DNA of 64,000 nucleotides from Hanleya hanleyi. Taxonomy: Eukaryota; Mollusca; Polyplacophora; Lepidopleurida; Hanleyidae. The number at the start of each line of letters is the position of its first letter. Position 1 is the first letter of the stretch. Below the pieces are notes generated by a model that was not told the DNA's origin, made no database searches, and saw nothing but the letters and a program-made list of their open reading frames with translations. The DNA is taken from NCBI GenBank assembly GCA_036873755.1, contig JAVTVY010020558.1:1-64000 (forward strand), given 5' to 3'. Of the stretch, positions 1 to 11,669 are shown one piece after another. The translations under genes and the position numbers were made by a program.

Positions 1-265
1 CTCGTAGGACCGTTTCCTATCCCTTCAGTATACATGTTCTCTTTCACTTCAATGTACCTACAAGGTGAACATTCATCAGCAAGACCGTTCTCTATTACCC
101 CAATAAACATATAAAGTGAACATTCATCAGGAAGACCGTTCCTATTACTTAGATATACCTGTTCTCTATTACCTGAAGATACCTGTGAACATTCACCAGG
201 GAGACCATTCTCTATCATTTCGATATGCCGATAACGTGAACATTCACCAGGAGGGCCGTTCTTGA
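1..265 (-). repeat. Minisatellite, inverted-orientation part
   Basis: Degenerate 50-60 bp units contain GTGAACATTCA and GGAAGACCGTTC. These are the reverse complement of the unit that fills the next 1.4 kb. The strand flips near position 265. Confidence 0.8.
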
Positions 266-1650
266 TAGATAACGGATCTCCTGTTGAATGTTCACCTAAA
301 AGGTATACTGAGGTGACACATAATGATCCTCCTGTTGAATGATCACCTGATATGTATACTGAGGTGATAGATAACGGTATTCCTGTTGAATGTTCACATG
401 ATGTGTATACTAAGGTGGTAGATAACGGTCCTCCTGTTGAATGTTCACCTTATAGGTATACTGAGGTGATGGATAACGGTCCTCCTGTTGAATGTTCGCC
501 TGATATGTATATTGAAGTGATGGATAACGGTCCTCCTGGTGAATGTTCACCTGTAATGTGATGGATAACGGTCCTCCTGTTGAATGTTCACCTGTAATGT
601 GATGGATAACGGTCCTCCTGTTGAATGTTCACCTGTAAGGTGATGGATAACGGTCCTCCTGTTGAATGTTCACCTGTAAGGTGATGGATAACGGTCCACC
701 TGTTGAATGTTCACCTGTAAGGTGATGGATAACGGTCCTCCTGTTGAATGTTCACCTGTAAGGTGATGGATAACGGTCCTCCTGTTAAATGTTCACCTGT
801 AAGGTGAGAGATAACGGTCCTCCTGCTGAATGTTCACCTGTAAGGTGATGGATAACGGTCCTCCTGTTGAATGTTCACCTGTAAGGTGATGGATAACGGT
901 CCTCCTGTTGAATGTTCACCTGTAAGGTGATGGACAACGGTCTTCCTGTTGAATTTTCACCTGTAAGGTGATGGATAACGGTCCTCCAGTTGAATGTTCA
1001 CCTGTAAGGTGATGGATAACGGTCCTCCTGTTGAATGTTCACCTGTAAGATGATGGATAATGGTCCTCCTGTTGAATGTTCACCTGTAAGGTGATGGATA
1101 ACGGTCCTCCTGTTGAATGTTCACCTGTAAGGTGATGGATAACGGTCCTCCTGTTGAATGTTCACCTGTAAGGTGAGAGATAACGGTCCTCCTGTTGAAT
1201 GTTCACCTGTAAGGTGATGGATAACGGTCTTCCTGTTGAATGTTCACCTGTAAGGTGATGGATAACGGTCCTCCTGTTGAATGTTCACCTGTAATGTGAT
1301 GGATAACGGTCCTCCTGTTGAATGTTCACCTGTAAGGTGATGGACAACGGTCTTCCTGTTGAATATTCACCTGTAAGGTGATGGATAACGGTCCTCCTGT
1401 TGAATGTTCACCTGTAAGGTGATGGATAACGGTCCTCCTGTTGAATGTTCACCTGTAAGGTGATGGATAACGGTCCTCCTGTTGAATGTTCACCTGTAAG
1501 GTGATGGATAACGGTCCTCCTGTTGAATGTTCACCTGTAAGGTGATGGATAACGGTACTCCTGTTGAATGTTCACCTGTAAGGTGATGGATAACGGTCCT
1601 CCTGTTTAATGTTCACCTGTAAGGTGATGGACAACGGTCTTCCTGGTGAA
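266..1650 (+). repeat. Minisatellite, 51-bp then 41-bp units
   Basis: About 30 direct copies are built around GATAACGGTCCTCCTGTTGAA. The first units (to about 550) have a period near 51 bp, a multiple of three, and stay open as a 17-residue peptide repeat (frame open at 352-561). The later units lose the GTATACTGA segment and have a period of 41 bp, which destroys any frame. I read this as non-coding satellite DNA, with the short ORF a by-product of the 51-bp period. Confidence 0.9.
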
Positions 1651-2075
1651 TTGTATCTTGAAATGATAGAGAAATGTCCCTGATCGCGCTATTCAGCCTT
1701 TTTTCGTGGATTAATAACCATTTTGAATGACCTTCATGTACATTTTATTTATACTGAAGTGATATACATACAGTATGGGTAGGGTAATAATGTTTTTGCT
1801 TTTTTTTAAATTTATGACCGGTAACAATGTTAAATAATTATGTACGTTTTTTTTCATGTGATAAAACTTTATTTACATAAGTCGCATGCATCAAAATTTC
1901 AGATAAATTCAATTTGCATCCCAGTTCGTTGAAACATACGATATGATTGAAAGAGGAATCTCTTTTCAAAAATAGAAAAAGGATTGCATATTTTAAAGGC
2001 TCTCGCGGAGGACGAGGTATGGGTGCTGCAGTTAAAGTACTCGTACAAATTCGTATGTTGTCAAAAGGCACACAT
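1651..2075. other. AT-rich spacer, no gene seen
   Basis: AT-rich sequence between the minisatellite and the left inverted repeat of element 2. Short ORFs on both strands here look random, and one runs into the repeat. Confidence 0.5.
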
Positions 2076-2404
2076 AGTCTGTGGGCTTATGTAAAAAAAG
2101 CAAAATTTTGGGTAGATTCTTGGCACCAATGTTTAATCACACCTAGAAACATCACTGATTAAGAAAAAAATGGGTGCCAGTTTTTGCATTAACATTTAGG
2201 GCCTCCATTTTGAATTTCAAAATGGCCGCCTTTTTTTAGCCGATCTGTATGATTTTTTGTTATTCAACAATATTTTAAACATGTAATCGAAATGTGCGCA
2301 ATTAGTTTGGGTTTGAAATGCATTACAGTTGAGACAACTGTTCATCTGAACTCGTTTGCATGGATATTAACCTGTTTTCGACGTTATTATCAAGAAATAT
2401 TGGT

Positions 2405-3390
2405 ATGAATGTGCAACATCTTACTGTAGTCCGTGAGCTACTAGGGCTCACCTTGCACCCCCCACTACAGACCGAAACTATGTTTTTATGGGCTTTAGGA
2501 CATGTCAAATAAGAAACAATTTGTTAACAGTCGATAAACTGGGACTCGCTACCCTTTTAATCACTTCGAAATTACTCCTGTGTTAATAAGTACAATTTTT
2601 GTGACAATAGGGGGTAGTGTTACAAGAATAGTGTTATCTTCCATAATTATTATCCAATCTTTATAATGTTGGCCACATATTATTCAGCATTGATTGCTGC
2701 ATCGAATATTTACAAGATAATATCACTATTTGTTGGGTATGACATCACACAGGGACCATACATATAGTAGGTATGGTGGCTTTGGGTGTGTGTGCTTGAG
2801 CTACAGGGATCATGCTGACGTCGGGTGAGGTGTCAAAGTGAAGCCCTCGTTATGTAGACCATAAGGGATCTCCACATGATCTGTGATGTCATTGGTGACG
2901 TCATCAGTAGGAGTAGTAGACAAAGTAGGCATTTTGAGGATGCGGAGGAAGGTTTTTGGGGTAGAGACGGACCATCCGTGGTCTAAATGGACCATGTGGG
3001 GTGTCCCTCTGCATCTACATGCAGAGAGTTACAAGATGACACCCCACACGGTCCATTTATATCACGGATGGTCCATCTCTATCCCTTCCTCCGCATCCTC
3101 AAAATGCCTACTTTGTCTACTACTCCTACTGATGTCACCAATGACATCACAGATCATGTGGAGATCCCTCAAGCCGTGGTCTACATACCGAGGGCTTCAC
3201 TTTAACACCTCACCCGACGCATTCGAACCAAGAATGGTTCCTCAATCGCTCAAGCACACCCTCACGCACCCCAAAACGCCAGCTTTCGCTACTACTCCTA
3301 AAGCACATAAAAAACATAGTTTCGGTCTGTAGTGGGGGTGGGGGGTGCAAGGTGAGCCCCAGTAGCTCACGGACTACTGGTATATGACAA
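2405..3390. repeat. 1-kb imperfect hairpin
   Basis: Segment 2,405-2,500 (TAGTCCGTGAGCTACTAGGG onward) is the reverse complement of 3,300-3,385. Segment 2,819-2,990 is the reverse complement of 3,055-3,230. About 300 bp of unrelated DNA (2,505-2,810) interrupts the left arm, and about 65 bp forms the loop. ORFs here on both strands are shadows of the two arms. Confidence 0.75.
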
Positions 3391-3462
3391 ATATTTCTGC
3401 TCACAGTATGTAATAATGCATATCCAATGTGAACCAAATAAATTCCATGAAAATCAGAGCTT

Positions 3463-3640
3463 CTGAGCTAGTTCACCAGGGCGTTGAAGCGTTAAGCTGG
3501 GCGTTGACGGGCGTTGAAATGGGCGTTAAGGCGTAACGACGGGCTTTGACGGGCGTCGCTGCATTTCGATGAATTGGTGTCAATTCCATGGAAATCAGAG
3601 CTTCTGAGCTAATTCACCAGGGCGTTGAAGCTTAAGCTAA
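3463..3640. repeat. GGGCGTTGAAGCGTTAAG short repeats upstream of C2H2 gene
   Basis: Irregular copies of GGGCGTTGAA / GGGCGTTAAGG / TTCACCAGGGCG surround the zinc-finger genes. The same family recurs at 4,590-4,760 and, inverted, at 52,240-52,390 and 54,390-55,170. It marks the flanks of this gene type in elements 2 and 3. Confidence 0.7.
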
Positions 3641-3661
3641 GCGTTGACGGTCGTTACTGTC

Positions 3662-3668
3662 TATAAAA
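3662..3668 (+). promoter_or_regulatory. TATA box of C2H2 gene
   Basis: TATAAAA lies 54 bp before the ATG at 3,716. The motif and spacing are conserved in the inverted copy of the gene (54,373-54,379, minus strand). A start site about 30 bp downstream would exclude the upstream in-frame ATG at 3,644, which lies before the TATA box. Confidence 0.65.
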
Positions 3669-3715
3669 GCGAGCGTATTTCCAAAAACACGCACAGTCGA
3701 CGTTCAACCGTCAAC

Positions 3716-4288
3716 ATGACTTATACTTGCTCTGAGTGCGAATACACGTTCACCAGACATTACGATATGATGCGACACCAGAACAATATACATGGGATTG
3801 AAGACTCCGAGGAGTCCGTTGAGGGGGATGCTGATACAGAGACTGCTGAGAGTGTATCGACTGATACCGAAACAGAGATTGCTGAGAGTCTATCTAGTGA
3901 TACGGAGAGCTTGAACTCAGATAGTCAGCATACGTCCGTGGAAAGTGAGGCAGAACCTACCTTCTGGGATCGTATTGTGACAGCAGCTATCAATACTTAC
4001 GCTGCAGCGATCGAGGACGCCGGAGAGGATAATTTACAACAGACGTACACCCAAATGCGCCCCGGCATCAGGAAAACAGCCATGGCGATCTATGAACAGT
4101 ATACCTTACTACCGCTTGAAATGAAAGGCGACCCCACGCACAGGTCCATCATGAAGGCCAAGCGTCACTTGAAAGAGGCTATGGGGCTACCACCCACCGT
4201 GGCCCTGGAAAATGCGATCAGAATGCGCAAACAACTGTTTCAGGACATGCTGCCCGAAGAATATCCAGGCCTGTCCGACGATGATTAG
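3716..4288 (+). CDS. C2H2 zinc-finger / acidic-linker protein, intact
   Basis: 190 residues. One C2H2 finger sits at the extreme N-terminus (Cys pair CSEC, His pair in RHQNNIH). A Ser/Thr/Glu-rich acidic stretch follows (residues about 30-80), then a basic/helical C-terminal region of about 110 residues containing DNLQQTYTQMRP and KGDPTHRSIMKAK. I chose ATG 3,716 because it follows the TATA box and begins the finger; an in-frame ATG at 3,644 lies upstream of that box. An AATAAA follows at 4,496. A second copy at 52,646-54,326 (minus) is broken by a retroelement and point changes, which supports this being a real, once-mobile gene. The zinc finger suggests DNA or RNA binding. The C-terminal domain is not recognised; a small structural or regulatory protein of a Polinton-like element is one possibility. 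Confidence 0.7.
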   Translation: MTYTCSECEYTFTRHYDMMRHQNNIHGIEDSEESVEGDADTETAESVSTDTETEIAESLSSDTESLNSDSQHTSVESEAEPTFWDRIVTAAINTYAAAIEDAGEDNLQQTYTQMRPGIRKTAMAIYEQYTLLPLEMKGDPTHRSIMKAKRHLKEAMGLPPTVALENAIRMRKQLFQDMLPEEYPGLSDDD

Positions 4289-4444
4289 AATAAACGGTTC
4301 AGAGCGAACATGGCTGAAGATGGAAAGATGGAACTTGCTGAAATGGCGACTTCTGATTGGACAAGACTACATCTAACGGACAGGAACGAATATGATACAT
4401 GCAAATGGTGGCCTCTGATTGGGCAAGAGTCTTTTTGAGTTGTA

Positions 4445-4510
4445 AACATACCCAACGCGGCTCCCCCAGCGTGGGTATGATGTAACATTGGGGAAAATAA
4501 ACTATATGAA
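4445..4510 (+). terminator. Shared 3' module with AATAAA
   Basis: CTCCCCCAGCGTGGGTATGA, then TGTAACATTGGGG and AATAAA (4,496-4,501). The same block closes gene sets at 29,345-29,405 (minus), 37,625-37,690 (plus) and 52,455-52,520 (minus). The CCCCCAGC/GTGGG and CCCAA/TTGGGG parts can pair. It is probably a common cleavage and polyadenylation module. Confidence 0.65.
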
Positions 4511-4759
4511 AAAACTTCTTGTTGTTGTTGTTCTCTCATGTGTCATCCTTGTTTTTGTTGTTGTTGTTCTCTCTCCGGTCTATATCATGGCGTCAAGGCG
4601 TTATGTTAGAGCGTTAAGGCATAACTACAAGCGTTGACGGGCGTCAGTGCATTTCGAAGAATTAGTGACAATTACATGGAATATCTAGAAAATCAGAATT
4701 TCTGAGCTATTTCACCAGGGCGTTGAAGCGTTAAGCTTGGCGTTGGCGGGCGTTGCTAC

Positions 4760-5860
4760 AATATGACACCTCATACAACGCATTCGGATCAAGGATGGTC
4801 CCTCTCTACACCAAATACCTTCCTTTCACTGCCCCAAAATGTCCACTTTGGCTACTACTCGTACTGATGACGTCACCAATGACGTCACAGATGACGTGAA
4901 CATCCCTCAAATTGGGGTCTACACCCCAAGAACTACAAAATAACACCTCACACGACGCATTCGGACCAAGGATGGTCCCTCTCTACACCAAATACCTTCA
5001 TTCACTGCCCCAAAATGGCCACTTTACTTACTACAACCAACTGCGCATGCGCAGATTGACGCGACTTGCATTTGAAAACACACCATTCTGACTCTAACCC
5101 ACACAAGCTTCACTTTGACACCTTCCACGACCCATTCGGACCCATAGCGGTCCCAAACACACACCCACATACCCCCCCAACACACACCCACATACCCCCC
5201 CAAAATGCCTGCTTTCTATACTACGGCCAGACTGCGCATGCGCAGAATGACCATATTTCTACCCCACCACCACGCCACCAGATGCTCCATTACATAGGCT
5301 TCACATGGATACCTCACACGACCCATTCGAACCGTGAATAGCCCATCTCTAACCCAAACACACCCACACACTCCCCCAAAAAGGCCTGCTTTCTATACTA
5401 CGGCCGGGCTGCGCATGCACCAATTATTGACAACGTACGAATTATTAGTGTAGTCAAGTGCTCCTGCATGAGAGTTTCAAAATAGGACCTCATACGACAC
5501 CATTGGACCACCAGGGACTCACCTAGACTCCAACACGTCCACCCAGTATGGATTTATACATACATTGGGCTTATACCCCAGTATATGGGGCTATAGACAG
5601 ACCTCAAACTTTTTTCAAAAATTTCACCGTTTCGTGCGGGGACACTTCCTATCATGTTTGTCTTGACGAGACAAAACAAATCAAAACAACCATACCGCAA
5701 ATGTCTAGAAGTACGTTTCCCAGTGGGACAAACATTGGTCCTATACCCCCAGTATTGGACTATATGGGGCTACGTAAACAAATCCTGAAATCTGGTGACC
5801 ATCTTGGATTTTTGCTATTTAGAGTATTTATAGTGTTCTTATTTTGTTTCCAATGAATGG
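4760..5860 (+). repeat. Element end modules B, C and D
   Basis: B: two copies of GGATGGTCCCTCTCTACACC with paired TGACGTCA sites. C: from about 5,040, with CTGCGCATGCGCAG repeated at about 5,040, 5,230 and 5,410. D: from about 5,500, CAGTATGGATTTATAC and GACAGACCTCAAAC. The order and orientation match 38,150-39,245 in the giant element, where these modules lead to the element end. ORFs across this stretch do not agree between copies, so I do not call them genes. Confidence 0.7.
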
Positions 5861-6316
5861 TTGGCCCCTTTATAAGAGTTTAGATAAAATGAAACAAATA
5901 TTGGATGACATTTGAATGAATAATTGGTAATTATGTTTAAAAAATGATTTTCGATGATGGCCATTTTGAAATTCAAAATGGAGGTCCCAAATGTTAATGC
6001 AAAAACTGGCACCCATTCTTTTCTTAATCAGCGAACTTTCTAGATGTGTTTAGACATGAGTGCCAAGAATCTACCCGAAAAAATGACAAATCTGGAAAAT
6101 GTTACATAAGCCCATAGACTAACAGTTAAATTAAAGAACAAATGAAGTCTGTACTATAAAGAAACAGGGTACGAGGAGAACTATATATTATATTTATTTC
6201 GAAATTTGGAAAAGGGTGTGAAACAGTCACTTGTACATTTTGTACATATCTGCTACACAATGAATATACCCGGCATTGCTCTGTAACGATAGTAGAACTG
6301 GCAAATGGTCTATTAA

Positions 6317-6916
6317 CCCTATCTGGCCTTGGGATTTGGGGACCTGTCAATGCCTTGGGGAGGGGGGGGGGAGGGGATCTGACTCCCTGCTCTCTTAAAT
6401 ATTTTCCTTACCCCTTGAGCTAGGGGCTGAAACTTACCACACTATACGCTTGGGTCAAGCTCTATCAGAGATGCAAAAATATCCAAGATGGCCGATGTGA
6501 TGACATCACAGTGACGTCATTTTCATTTTTTTGTCGATTTTTCTGTCAGATTTTCCGATTTATTTTATCTTTGCCATTTCTCGGCAAAAGCTGCAAGATA
6601 AATTAGTAATTAATAGTCATATGATAGATGTGAAATAAAATCGTTTTTGCTCACTTTTCCTCACAGAAGAGCAAAACTTTTGAACAAAAATGACAAAACA
6701 TCACTTCCCTGTCACCCCACACGGTCACAATTTTGAATTTACCCATGATCCTCTGCTCGGAGGTTCATGCAAATAGGATCAAAATGACCTTAATATGGTA
6801 TGCTACAAAGTCATGGAGTGTCAGCTCTCAAGTATTTGGCAGAAATAGCTAGGACACAAAGTTTGATAGGGGACCATATTGACCCTCCCTCCCCCCCCCC
6901 AACCGGCCTATAATCA
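6317..6916 (+). mobile_element. piggyBac-type MITE, degenerate copy
   Basis: Starts after TTAA with CCCTATCTGGCC and shares its whole length with 54,538-55,123. The right end is worn (GGCCTATAATCAA). The interior includes GATGACATCACAGTGACGTC. No coding capacity. Confidence 0.65.
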
Positions 6917-6919
6917 ACC

Positions 6920-8130
6920 ATTTGTTTTCCAATCAAAAATCCAGTTTCGAATATCCTTATTATAACCATAATCTTACGACCAAGGAATATTATTTAGCCT
7001 ATCCTGCGTTGAAAAACGTGTTGTTTCTTGTTTTTTTTAAACGTTCAAATATATCGAATTTAAAAAATCATGGCGGAGAAAACTACACACGTATTCAATT
7101 CTGGCTTTTTTGATACTATTATAGTGCAATCGACATCGGAATCGCAATTTCCAAAACACGTTGTGAACATTGTCAATTCGCAGTATCTTACTTGTGACAA
7201 ATCTTAGAACCAGAATTTTTTTTTTTTCAAAATATCCACGCAGATAAAAAGTTATTTCTCATTAACTAGATATGAAATATAGTAAGATATGATATCATCA
7301 ATAAATTATTTGCAGAACTGGCTAGCTGGAAATTATTTTAAACATGAAAGCCTTTGTGAATATCATTTAAGATTACCTTTTTAATTGAAATTTGATAATT
7401 AGAAATGTTTTTAACTGAATCTATAGCACAACAGTACACCTTAAAACGCAAATGTTACATTTAACATCTAGAGGGTTGGAGGAGAGAAAACATTTATAAA
7501 GTGTTGCTTCACCACTTTTAAGTGTTGGATGCAACAGCTTAATATGTTGCATTTAACACTTAAAAGTGGTGAAACAACACTTTCTAATTTTTTTCTGAAT
7601 TGTTTTTTTGTTGTTTTTTTAAGCCCTGGAACCAACCATTGGGCATTTATTCGTTGTTCTGGCTACGATTTTACAATACTACCTTTACAATGCCCACGTA
7701 GGCCCAGCTGGGTGGCAAAAATTATGTATATATACAAGAGATGTACATGAAATGGCTAACACCTTACATGTCATATTCCATCTATTTGCGGAATGCTAAA
7801 AGAAAAGAAATATATATACCCCCCCCCCGCATCCTCTTCCAAACAAAGACAACTAATATAAACATTCCCAGTAAATTAATGCTAATACCCCCCCCCCCCC
7901 CACCATTAAATTAACCCCCAAAATAAGACAGGCACCAGCAGGCGAAGTATTCAACACCAATGGTAACAAGAAAAATAAAAAGAAATCGACGCTAAGAATG
8001 AAAATGATTGACGACAGAGTTGTAATTTCTGGGTGGCTGGACACTCGTAGAGATAGGTTGGTGCACGTGCAGAATATGACACCAGAGAGAAACATCTGAC
8101 GGACGAAGAACAGTCTAGTAGTATATCTTG
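6920..8130. other. AT-rich non-coding stretch
   Basis: Poly-T and poly-C tracts (7,811-7,827; 7,889-7,902) and short random ORFs. Apart from the hairpin at 7,498-7,583, nothing recognisable. Confidence 0.5.
7498..7583. repeat. 86-bp perfect-arm hairpin
   Basis: Arms of about 38 bp (AAAGTGTTGCTTCACCACTT; GAAACAACACTTT on the far side) flank a loop of about 10 bp (AGCTTAATAT). Resembles a very short fold-back MITE. Confidence 0.75.
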
Positions 8131-8266
8131 TTACATTGTTGCTGCCGCAAGCAGCTGGACAGAATTATTGTCCATACATCGTGGAGATCTTTCCGGTCCT
8201 GCTGGTGAATACGGTCCTGCTGTTGAACGTGCCTGCTCGTGAATGTAGGCTGGCCAGTACTGTTGT

Positions 8267-9495
8267 CGCTGGGGGTCTAATAACACCCCAGCCACCAGTC
8301 AGATTTTTGGACCGGATTCGGGGCCTTCGCGCACATCGCCGGAAGTGACATCATATATAGTCAAATAGATGTTTAACGAAAATTTTGATTACTTTTCAAG
8401 TCTGCATAATACCTCCGTTGACCTAGCGTTAAAAAGAATTATCTGGAGATAATTTTCCCTGTTTAGCTGGACAGAGCATATGAAAAGTAGTTCGCTCATG
8501 TGCAACACTAAAGGAGTTGTTCGGCCGGATTCAAACTGAACCGTGCGTTGGTTGGTTTCCCCTATACGTCATAGTAACGTAGTAAAGGTCAACTTCCGCT
8601 ATTGGTGGCAGGAATGGTAATGAAGCCTGTGAAATGGAGCATGCGCTGTGGGGAGGTTGACTTGTGCCACTCAAATGACACCTGTACCATCTTGATTGTG
8701 ATGAATAACTGTACCATCTTGATTGTGATGAATAAAGACAAGACATTTAATTCAGAACTGACTTTGTTTTATTCAAGACATAATATCCCATGTTACTCAC
8801 ATTTTGCAAAGGAATTATCCCTTCTACCAAGTTCTCGTGAGAATTCTTGCGCAGATGTCGTTCTGTTTGAGCCCAAACTATGGCATCACAACATAAAACC
8901 GAAGGTTGGGAAGTTAAAGAACGAATGTTTAAGTTTGTGGCAAACGTAATGTATGATGATGCTGTATTGATACAACATTTTGGTGATACGTTGATGGTCA
9001 TGGTCATAGTCATACATAGATGGAGCATCTTCATTTTATCAAATATGTCTACGTTTTCACTTGGAACCTGCCTTATCTGACCCCCTTCAGTGTCAACCTC
9101 CCCACAGCGCATGCTCCATTTCGCAGGCTCCATTACCATCCCTGCCACCACTAGCGGAAGTTGACCTTTACTGCGTTGCTATGACGTATAGGGGAAACCA
9201 ACCAACGCACGGCTCAGTTTGAATCCGGCCGAACAACTCCTTTAGTGTTGCACATGAGCGAACTACTTTTCATATGCTTTGTCCAGATAAACAGGGACAA
9301 TTATCTCCAGATAATTCTTTTTAACGCTAGCTAGGTCAACAGAGGTATTATGCAGACTTGAAAAGTAATCGAAATGTGCAAACATCTATTTTACTATATA
9401 TGATGTCACTTCCGGCGATGTGAGCGAAGGCCCCGAATCCGGTCCAAAAATCTGACTGGTGGCTGGGGTGTTATTAGACCCCCAGCGAGGTGGTT
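8267..9495. mobile_element. Fold-back element with 400-bp inverted repeats
   Basis: The left arm 8,267-8,663 (CGCTGGGGGTCTAATAACAC inward) is the reverse complement of 9,083-9,487. A single-copy core of about 420 bp contains a duplicated 27-bp segment (GTACCATCTTGATTGTGATG). A second copy of the arm is at 12,650 and a diverged inverted one at about 12,205-12,385. The right flank AGGTGGTT matches, inverted, the AACCACCT before the 12,650 copy, so the true end may extend to 9,495. No transposase. Confidence 0.8.
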
Positions 9496-9499
9496 ACTT

Positions 9500-10830
9500 C
9501 AGTGTTCGAAATCCGAGGTGTATATTTCACCTACGAACGAAAGACGAACCAATCAGAGCCCACACGTCGATTGTGTGTAGACTGACATCATCGTCAAGCA
9601 ACGGCGTAATATGGTGCTTGCATTGGCCCAATATATAGGTCAACCAATCAATGACGCTCTTCTACATGTGTGACACATTTCCAAATTCAAATGGTTTCGC
9701 GGTCAGTGACGTCTCGAGTCTATTTATAAGTTCTTTGAACATTGAATGGGACCAGAGAAGTTTGAAGTGGGAACGTAGAAATTGGCTTGATAAAAATTAT
9801 GAAGATGAGATTGAATGATGTAAAACGCGACTATGCCCATGAACCTTGACCAATGCCCCTTGACCTTCTACGGCAGTGACGTCATCGCCAGAATTTACGT
9901 CATCGTACGCATGCACCCTGATGTACTTTATATTCTACAGGCTACGTACACCACGAGTGCACAGGCGTGCGATGAGGTCAATTACGGCGATGGCGTAACC
10001 TCCGTCCAAGGCCAAGGTTAAATGGTCAATGTTCAATGTCGTGTATAACGTAACCCCATAGCTGTGTATTTGGGGAATAAACCTGTGTAGGCATGTTAAT
10101 TCTATAAATCAAGGCAGATCTACGATGAGACTCTACCTCTATCAAAATGTGGAGCCATGTTAGTTGGCTCTACATGACGTCATCGGCCGCGAAGAACTAT
10201 TTTCGACATACTGTAAACGAAGCTACGCGTCGGCGTTTGCACTACTTTAGCAAGAATCTTGCTTTTTCGAGCTTTTAGGCTACAAGCGAATAGTCGCATT
10301 ATATACTATTGACGTCAAAATATATTGGTGTTCACTGACACAAAGGTCAATAATGCGGTGTACGATCATAGAGGTGTGTGCCGTTTAACATTCGGCAATT
10401 TCATTGGGCAATGAGATTTAAGCGACACAAACACGGGCCGCCTGTTATTAATTTATACGGCATCGAAGACCTTTGTCAACTGTAACACGAAATAATTCTG
10501 ACGTCTTCCTATGTGATTGAGCCCTGATACAATAAACAACATTATTATATACCTAACAGCAAGATGTAGAAAACTATCATTCTAATAAAACTGTTATTTT
10601 ATTACTGTGACGATATTGATATCTTCCCTGTACCAAAATGACTGGAACTACTTTCTTGTGAGAATTACCTCCCCTTGCTAGAATCTTGTTCCCAGGGCAA
10701 CCCACTGTCAAAAATGTTGCTAAGCATTCGGATAGCTAATTAGCAGTACACCTGCTGATAGTCGCTATGAATGTGATGCACTTATTGGTGTCTGCTTCAA
10801 TCAATTTTATGATATCAGCAAAAAGAAAAC
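9500..10830. other. Unassigned DNA upstream of DUF3504 fragment
   Basis: No convincing ORF. Several TGACGTCA-type sites occur (9,877, 9,897, 10,174), and a short repeat TACCTAACAGCAAGAT at 10,551 recurs at 19,266. It may hold the old promoter of the gene starting at 10,834. Confidence 0.4.
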
Positions 10831-10833
10831 ATC

Positions 10834-11304
10834 ATGGAAGACTTTTTGGCCAGTGTAGAAAATTTGACTGATTTATTCAGTGATGATGAAGACCTGGAAG
10901 ATATTGATTTTGAGATTTTACAGCCAGCCAAGCCTAATGCCAGTCGAAAGTTTGATTTAGTCACCGTGGATGATGTGAATAAGTTCTTAGAGGAACAGGA
11001 GAATGACAACACGAGGCGCACAACTACAGGTGACATGAATCTGTTCCACACCTACCTGGAAAGTCAACAGGAATTTAACAACTTAACAACTACATGGTAA
11101 GTTTCTTTCATTTTCACATCCCGAGCGACATACAGTTTGCTACAAGTCGTGAAGTTCTTCGATCAAAGCAGAAACAGCTTAAATCACTTGGCAAAGGTAA
11201 CAAACCATGGGCAGCTGATGAAATCACAGATGAAGAAATCGATATAATGTATGATGCTAACGTTCTTGGACCCCACAATGCCAGTTCACTGTTACACACG
11301 TTGT
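10834..11304 (+). pseudogene. DUF3504 (Crypton-type recombinase-like) gene, N-terminal half
   Basis: The first part (10,834-11,096) encodes an acidic start, then KFLEEQENDNTRRTT, typical of the SAM-like DNA-binding region of DUF3504/Crypton-derived tyrosine-recombinase-like proteins. The reading stops at CATG/GTAAGT, a good splice donor. A second block (about 11,135-11,304) encodes SREVLRSKQKQLKSLGKGNK and ADEITDEEIDIMYDANVLG, also characteristic of the family; the segment normally between them is missing. The frame ends abruptly at ...LLHTL where a transposon end (CAGGGGCGTCGGAAG) begins at 11,305. The family's next residues are found on the minus strand at 20,457 downward. Family assignment is from remembered motifs. 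Confidence 0.7.
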
Positions 11305-11669
11305 CAGGGGCGTCGGAAGCGGGGGGCACGTGCCCCCAGATGAAAACTCAGGGGGGGGCCACAAGTATGTTTGTGCCCCCCCCAGATTTGGTAGTTGAAA
11401 ACCCTTCCTGACCTGGTTCAAACAGCGAAGGAGATGGGCGGGATGAGTTTTCGTCTCTGAAACGCGTGACGAGTATTCAAACATTGGTTGCTATACTGCA
11501 AAAGTTGCCAGTGAGACGGCGCATGATGTGTGAAGTAGAAAAGCTACTTCGCATTTACTTCCTTCTCTACGCTGAGACGCATCAAGACTTACCTACGCTC
11601 GAGCATGACCCAACAGCGCCTAAACAACGTAGTGCTACTGCACATCCATAGGGACATGACGGAGCAGTT
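11305..11669 (+). pseudogene. hAT-like transposon fragment, end plus transposase C-terminus
   Basis: Begins with the terminal repeat CAGGGGCGTCGGAAG (partner: CAGTGGCGTCGGAAG at 20,458). After a guanine-rich stretch come parts of a hAT dimerisation domain in two frames: CEVEKLLRIYFLL (about 11,530-11,570), then LRRIKTYLRSSMTQQRLNN and HIHRDMTEQ (about 11,572-11,669). The middle of the transposase is deleted and a frameshift separates the blocks. The coding sequence stops at GAGCAGTT (11,662-11,669), where a giant-element end begins. The missing tail is on the minus strand just below 21,027. Confidence 0.7.

Larger units (their letters stand above)
2076..6120. mobile_element. Element 2: small inverted-repeat element carrying a C2H2 gene
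   Basis: The interval is bounded by inverted copies of about 170 bp, at 2,076-2,245 and 5,945-6,120. Outer ends read AGTCTGTGGGCTTATGTAA on the left and TTACATAAGCCCATAGACT on the right. Inside are a large hairpin (2,405-3,390), a zinc-finger gene (3,716-4,288) with its own TATA box and polyadenylation signal, and modules (4,760-5,860) also present in the giant element at 21-44.8 kb. No transposase is visible, so it is presumably non-autonomous. Target duplications were not resolved. Confidence 0.6.

Noticed and set aside
2883..3332. 149-codon plus-strand ORF
   Set aside because: It spans both arms of a hairpin; the reading of one arm is the antisense of the other, and the homologous B modules elsewhere do not keep the frame.
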